NCBI GenBank assembly: GCA_910586555.1
Contig: CAJUJY010000011.1
Coordinates: 10,680-74,679, forward strand
DNA: 64,000 nt
Direction of reading: 5' to 3'
Source: an uncultured Lachnospiraceae bacterium
GTDB taxonomy: Bacteria; Bacillota; Clostridia; Lachnospirales; Lachnospiraceae
The notes under the pieces were generated by a model, which had not been told where the DNA came from, ran no database searches, and saw only the letters and a list, made by a program, of their open reading frames with translations. The position numbers were made by a program, and so were the translations under genes. Positions 60,730 through 64,000 of the stretch are shown here, piece after piece; the stretch's first letter is position 1, and each line of letters opens with the position of its first letter.

Positions 60730-61785
60730 TTGAAAATGGAAATTGGAGAAATAATCCGCAAGTACAGAAAAGAAAAAAGTATGACCCAGGAAGAAATGGC
60801 AAAGTGCCTTGGCATAACTGCACCAGCAGTAAATAAATGGGAAAAAGGCAAGGGCCAGCCTGATATTTCGCTTTTAGTACCAGTTGCCAGGCTTCTTGGA
60901 ATTACATTAGAAACCCTTTTATCATTTAACAAGGATTTAAAAGAAGAAGAAATTGCAGTAATAGTTAAGGAAATTGACCAGAAGTTTGAAACAGAAAGTT
61001 ATAATGATGTATTTATATATGCAGAAGATATTATAAATAAATATCCTGGCTGCTACCAGTTAATATGGCAGTTAGCATTAATTCTTGACGCACGTTTGCT
61101 GGTTTCTAAAACTTATAGAAAGGAAACTATAGATAAAAATATTTATGAAGACAAGATTTTAAACTGGTATAAACGGGCAATGGAAAGTGATGATACTAGT
61201 ATACAAAAAGAAGCTGCGGGTTCATTATTTACTTATTATCTCAGAAAAGAAAATTATAATGAAGCAGAAAAATATCTAAAATATTTTCCAGAAGACAGTA
61301 CAAGAAGAAAAAGAATGGAAGCAAGAATTTATGAAAGGACAAACCGTATAAAAGAAGCTTATAAAACTTATGAAGAATTATTGTTTTCAGAATATAATAT
61401 ATTAAGCCAGGTATTTAGCAGTTTATGTATGCTTTCAATAAAAGAAAATGATAAAGGGCAGGCAGAAAAGTGGACTAATAAATTAAGCAGCCTTGCAGCT
61501 CTTTTTGATATGGGAGATTATAACCAGGAATCATGTAAACTTGATTTAGCCATTTATAAAAAAGATATTAAAGCAACTTTATCCATTGCAAAAGTAATGT
61601 TAAATTCATTCAGGCAGATGGCTTGTTATAATAAATCATTTATGTACAGTTATATGGAATTTAAGGATATAGACCCGTCTTTTTATGATAAAATAAAAGA
61701 AATATTACTAAACAATTTCCGTGATAAAGATACTTTTGGTTATATGGAAGGAAATGTTGAATGGAAAAATCTTATAAAGATTTAA
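60730..61785 (+). CDS. XRE-family transcriptional regulator with helical-repeat domain
   Basis: 351 residues. Helix-turn-helix at 6-60 (IIRKYRKEKSMTQEEMAKCLGITAPAVNKWEKGKGQPDISLL), then about 270 helical residues with TPR-like repeats (NEAEKYLKYF, KEAYKTYEELLF). This architecture is common in Firmicutes as a stand-alone DNA-binding regulator sensing peptides or protein partners. The TTG start at 60730 has AAAGGGG; ATG at 60736 is an alternative. Its last 25 bp overlap cbiG, so it is transcribed with the cobalamin genes. Confidence 0.88.
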   Translation: MKMEIGEIIRKYRKEKSMTQEEMAKCLGITAPAVNKWEKGKGQPDISLLVPVARLLGITLETLLSFNKDLKEEEIAVIVKEIDQKFETESYNDVFIYAEDIINKYPGCYQLIWQLALILDARLLVSKTYRKETIDKNIYEDKILNWYKRAMESDDTSIQKEAAGSLFTYYLRKENYNEAEKYLKYFPEDSTRRKRMEARIYERTNRIKEAYKTYEELLFSEYNILSQVFSSLCMLSIKENDKGQAEKWTNKLSSLAALFDMGDYNQESCKLDLAIYKKDIKATLSIAKVMLNSFRQMACYNKSFMYSYMEFKDIDPSFYDKIKEILLNNFRDKDTFGYMEGNVEWKNLIKI

Positions 61786-63026
61786 AAGTTTCAATAATAA
61801 GTTTTACAAAATATGGTGCAGCTCTTTCATTGGAACTTAGAAATATATTAGTGGAACATGGCTGTAATATAACAGTATATACAGCAAAAAGTAGTATACA
61901 GTATAAGGATATAAAAAACATTAACTGCACTTTAAGGGAATGGACAGGTTTACATTTTAAAACAGATGATATTATAATATTTACGGGTGCATGTGGAATA
62001 GCAGTAAGAAGCATTGCACCATTTATAAAGGATAAACGCAGTGACCCGGCAGTTATAGTTATTGATGATATGGGGATTAATGTAATCCCTCTTTTGTCAG
62101 GCCATATTGGAGGGGCAAATAAATGGGCAAGGCTTATTGCTTTAAAGCTTAATGCAAACCCTGTTATTACTACATCTTCAGATATACATAATAAAATTGC
62201 AATAGATTTACTGGCAGAAAATAATAACTTATATATTGGAAATATGGAAGCTGCCAGGAAAATACAGGCAGCAGTTATTGAAGGTCTGCCTGTGGCAGTT
62301 TTTTGCAACGCAGGGATAAAAGGCAATATACCAGATAATTTTTATATTAAAAAAATTCCTGTTAATAATAACAATATAATTAAAAATATATATAACAATA
62401 TTAATTGTGGCAATACTAGTTACAACAATATTAATAGCAATAATAATTGTAATAATACTAACCACAGCAATACTAGTTACAGAAGTAATAATTTTAACAA
62501 TACTAATTACAATGTTAATGGTTATAACAATTATTCCTGTTATAATTATAATATAGTAATTTCACCTTTTAATAGTTTTAAAAATTCCGGTGTATTTAAT
62601 GATGAAAGAAGTATAACGCTTCACCTTATACCAAAGGTAATTACTGTTGGCGTAGGCTGCCGCAGGTCTAAAACATATAGTGAGATTAATTCTTTTGCAA
62701 GTAAGGTTTTAGAGGCTGCGGATATTTCTTTACATGCAGTGTCGGAGATAGCAACAATAGATATTAAAAAAGATGAAGCTGGTATTCTGGAATTTGCAGA
62801 TAGAAATAAATGGCCTGTTTTATTTTACAATGCCACACAGCTTGAAAGTGTAACAGAAGATATTAGTTTTTCTGGATTTGTTAAGGAAGTAACTGGTACT
62901 GGCAATGTGTGTGAACGGGCAGCGTTGTTTCCACAGGGAGAGAAAAAACTTGTACTGGAAAAACAGGCAGGAAATGGAATTACAGTTGCTGCTGCAATTA
63001 AAAAATGGAGTGTGGATTTTGGGTAA
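61761..63026 (+). CDS. cbiG: Cobalt-precorrin 5A hydrolase CbiG
   Basis: 421 residues, anaerobic cobalamin pathway: opens the lactone of cobalt-precorrin-5A and releases acetaldehyde. N-terminal CbiG_N shows FTGACGIAVRSIAPFIKDKRSDPAVIVIDD and LSGHIGGANKWARLIA; the C-terminal CbiG_C shows TVGVGCRRSKT and FVKEVTGTGNVCERAAL. Between them, about residues 205-270, is an Asn/Ser/Tyr-rich low-complexity insert that the family normally lacks (typical length about 350). ATG at 61761 follows GGAAGGAAA and overlaps the regulator gene by 25 bp. Confidence 0.92.
   Translation: MEKSYKDLKVSIISFTKYGAALSLELRNILVEHGCNITVYTAKSSIQYKDIKNINCTLREWTGLHFKTDDIIIFTGACGIAVRSIAPFIKDKRSDPAVIVIDDMGINVIPLLSGHIGGANKWARLIALKLNANPVITTSSDIHNKIAIDLLAENNNLYIGNMEAARKIQAAVIEGLPVAVFCNAGIKGNIPDNFYIKKIPVNNNNIIKNIYNNINCGNTSYNNINSNNNCNNTNHSNTSYRSNNFNNTNYNVNGYNNYSCYNYNIVISPFNSFKNSGVFNDERSITLHLIPKVITVGVGCRRSKTYSEINSFASKVLEAADISLHAVSEIATIDIKKDEAGILEFADRNKWPVLFYNATQLESVTEDISFSGFVKEVTGTGNVCERAALFPQGEKKLVLEKQAGNGITVAAAIKKWSVDFG
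62380..62555 (+). repeat. Asn-codon-rich minisatellite inside cbiG
   Basis: Imperfect tandem units built on CAATACTAGTTACA (near 62412 and 62469) with many AAT/AAC codons. The unit length is about 57 bp for the best-preserved pair, with smaller internal AAY repeats. The reading frame is kept throughout. Confidence 0.65.
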
Positions 63027-63765
63027 AATATATATTACTGGTATTGGGCCAGGGGACTTTGAAAATATGACATTAAAGGCATTTGAGGTTCTTTCATTTT
63101 GTGATACAATTATTGGATATAATGTATATATAGAACTTGTAAAACCCTATTTTAAAAATAAGGAGTTTCTTTCAACTGGAATGACAAAAGAGGCCAAAAG
63201 ATGCCAGTTATGTTTTAAAAAAGCTATGGAAGGGAAGAGAGTTGCCCTTATATGTAGTGGTGATGCAGGAATATATGGAATGGCAGGGCTTATGTATAAA
63301 ACAGGGAAGGATTATCCTGGCATTGAAATTGAAGTTGTGCCTGGTGTTACAGCCGCAAGTTCAGGTGCAGCACTGCTTGGTGCACCTTTAATACAGGATT
63401 TTGCAGTTATAAGTTTAAGCGATCTGCTTACGCCGTGGGAGAAAATAGAGAAACGTATACTTGCTGCTGCATATTCTGACCTGGTTATATGCCTTTATAA
63501 CCCTTCCAGCAAAAAACGTGCCGGATATCTTAAAAAAGCATGTAAGCTTATATTAAAATATGCATCACCAGAAACGGTGTGCGGAATAACAGAAAATATT
63601 GGCAGAAAAGGGGAGTCTATGGCACTTTATAAATTAAAGGAACTTGCAGAAGTTAATGTAAATATGTTTACTACTGTATTTATCGGAAATTCCCAGACAG
63701 AAATTATTAATGGAAGAATGGTTACACCAAGGGGCTATAAAATGGGAGGGGCAGATATTGGATAA
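63019..63765 (+). CDS. cbiH: Cobalt-precorrin-3 C17-methyltransferase CbiH
   Basis: 248 residues, a tetrapyrrole methylase that methylates C17 of cobalt-precorrin-3 with ring contraction. Visible motifs: YITGIGPGDFENMTLKA, VALICSGDAGIYGMAGL, VVPGVTAASSGAALLGAPL and LCLYNPSS-like ICLYNPSSKKR. The start is TTG at 63019 with ATGGAG eight bases upstream and the family-typical LGKIYITGIG; a GTG at 63010 overlaps that site. It overlaps cbiG by 8 bp, suggesting coupled translation. Confidence 0.93.
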   Translation: MGKIYITGIGPGDFENMTLKAFEVLSFCDTIIGYNVYIELVKPYFKNKEFLSTGMTKEAKRCQLCFKKAMEGKRVALICSGDAGIYGMAGLMYKTGKDYPGIEIEVVPGVTAASSGAALLGAPLIQDFAVISLSDLLTPWEKIEKRILAAAYSDLVICLYNPSSKKRAGYLKKACKLILKYASPETVCGITENIGRKGESMALYKLKELAEVNVNMFTTVFIGNSQTEIINGRMVTPRGYKMGGADIG

Positions 63766-64000
63766 ACCAGTTTTAATATTTGGTGGTACAAGTGAAGGAA
63801 GAAAACTTGCAGAAATACTAGACAGCAATAATATAAAATGTACAATATGTGTTGCAACAGAATACGGGGAAAAACTTCTTCCTAAATCAGAAAATACTAG
63901 TGTTATCTGTGGACGCATGGATTGTAATGAAATTACCAGGCTGCTTAAAGAGAATGTATATTCTAAAGAGAATGTATATTCTAAAGAGAATGTATATTCT
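63758..64000 (+). CDS. cbiJ: Precorrin-6x reductase CbiJ/CobK, N-terminal part
   Basis: 81 codons, open at the window end. MDKPVLIFGGTSEGRKLAEIL is the NAD(P)-binding start of CbiJ/CobK, which reduces a precorrin-6-type ring; VICGRMDCNEITRLL follows. The TTG start has GGAGGGG seven bases upstream and overlaps cbiH by 8 bp. The last visible codons are three copies of a six-codon unit. The rest of the gene is outside the window. Confidence 0.88.
   Translation, partial: MDKPVLIFGGTSEGRKLAEILDSNNIKCTICVATEYGEKLLPKSENTSVICGRMDCNEITRLLKENVYSKENVYSKENVYS
63947..64000 (+). repeat. 18-bp tandem repeat in cbiJ
   Basis: Three identical copies of AAAGAGAATGTATATTCT, encoding KENVYS, in frame. The array runs to the end of the window, so the number of copies is unknown. 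Confidence 0.9.

Noticed and set aside
63947..64000. CRISPR or VNTR in a noncoding region
   Set aside because: The three 18-bp units have no spacers and remain in frame within cbiJ.

Overview
This window is AT-rich chromosomal DNA from an anaerobic, endospore-forming Clostridia, most likely a Lachnospiraceae-type gut bacterium. The evidence is the co-occurrence of an alpha/beta SASP, spoVAD-spoVAE, a SCIFF ranthipeptide with its radical-SAM maturase, anaerobic cobalamin genes (cbiG, cbiH, cbiJ), a FeoA-FeoB fusion, clostridial-style DUF5716/DUF5717 genes and strong AGGAGG-like ribosome binding sites with several TTG starts. Species cannot be named from sequence reading alone.

Layout. 1-10.4 kb is mostly housekeeping: polysaccharide deacetylase, fused secDF, feoAB, prmA, an AraC regulator and recJ. 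10.4-15.8 kb is accessory: a hairpin-rich gap, a secreted RCC1-repeat protein followed by a headless leucine-rich-repeat fragment, a HicAB toxin-antitoxin pair and an Rpn/PD-(D/E)XK nuclease. 15.8-22.9 kb holds a four-gene operon of a giant helical-repeat protein (DUF5717), an Hsp70/actin-like ATPase (DUF5716), a small TPR protein and a coiled-coil membrane protein. I consider this the most interesting uncharacterised system here. 23.0-32.6 kb has tRNA-Arg(CCT), a D-Ala-D-Ala carboxypeptidase, an MBOAT/DHHW/DUF4358 cell-surface acylation cluster, a DUF885 metallopeptidase and a Big2 secreted protein.

32.8-38.7 kb is sporulation and peptide related: spoVAD-spoVAE, a DUF6465 protein, a sulfotransferase-like protein, SASP, and SCIFF plus maturase. 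38.8-45.8 kb carries a CDF metal exporter, leuA behind a leucine T-box, a 790-bp gap built of nested diverged inverted repeats, galT and a glycosyltransferase. 45.9-51.1 kb is a beta-lactam response locus: a class B PBP with a dyad over its promoter, convergent with blaR1-blaI, whose own promoter carries a textbook TACA-N2-TGTA operator. 51.3-55.7 kb has a MerR/TipAS regulator, a MutS2-like ATPase without the Smr domain and a PfkB sugar kinase. 55.7-60.4 kb is a decayed mobile region: an IS607 element with truncated tnpB, flanked by gene fragments, hairpin repeats and unrecognised genes. 60.7-64.0 kb is an XRE regulator overlapping cobalamin genes cbiG-cbiH-cbiJ, with coding low-complexity repeats in cbiG and cbiJ.

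A dispersed palindromic repeat family (about 22.9, 26.3, 37.2 and 58.2 kb) links otherwise unrelated regions. All domain names are from recognition of sequence motifs by eye; no database search was run.
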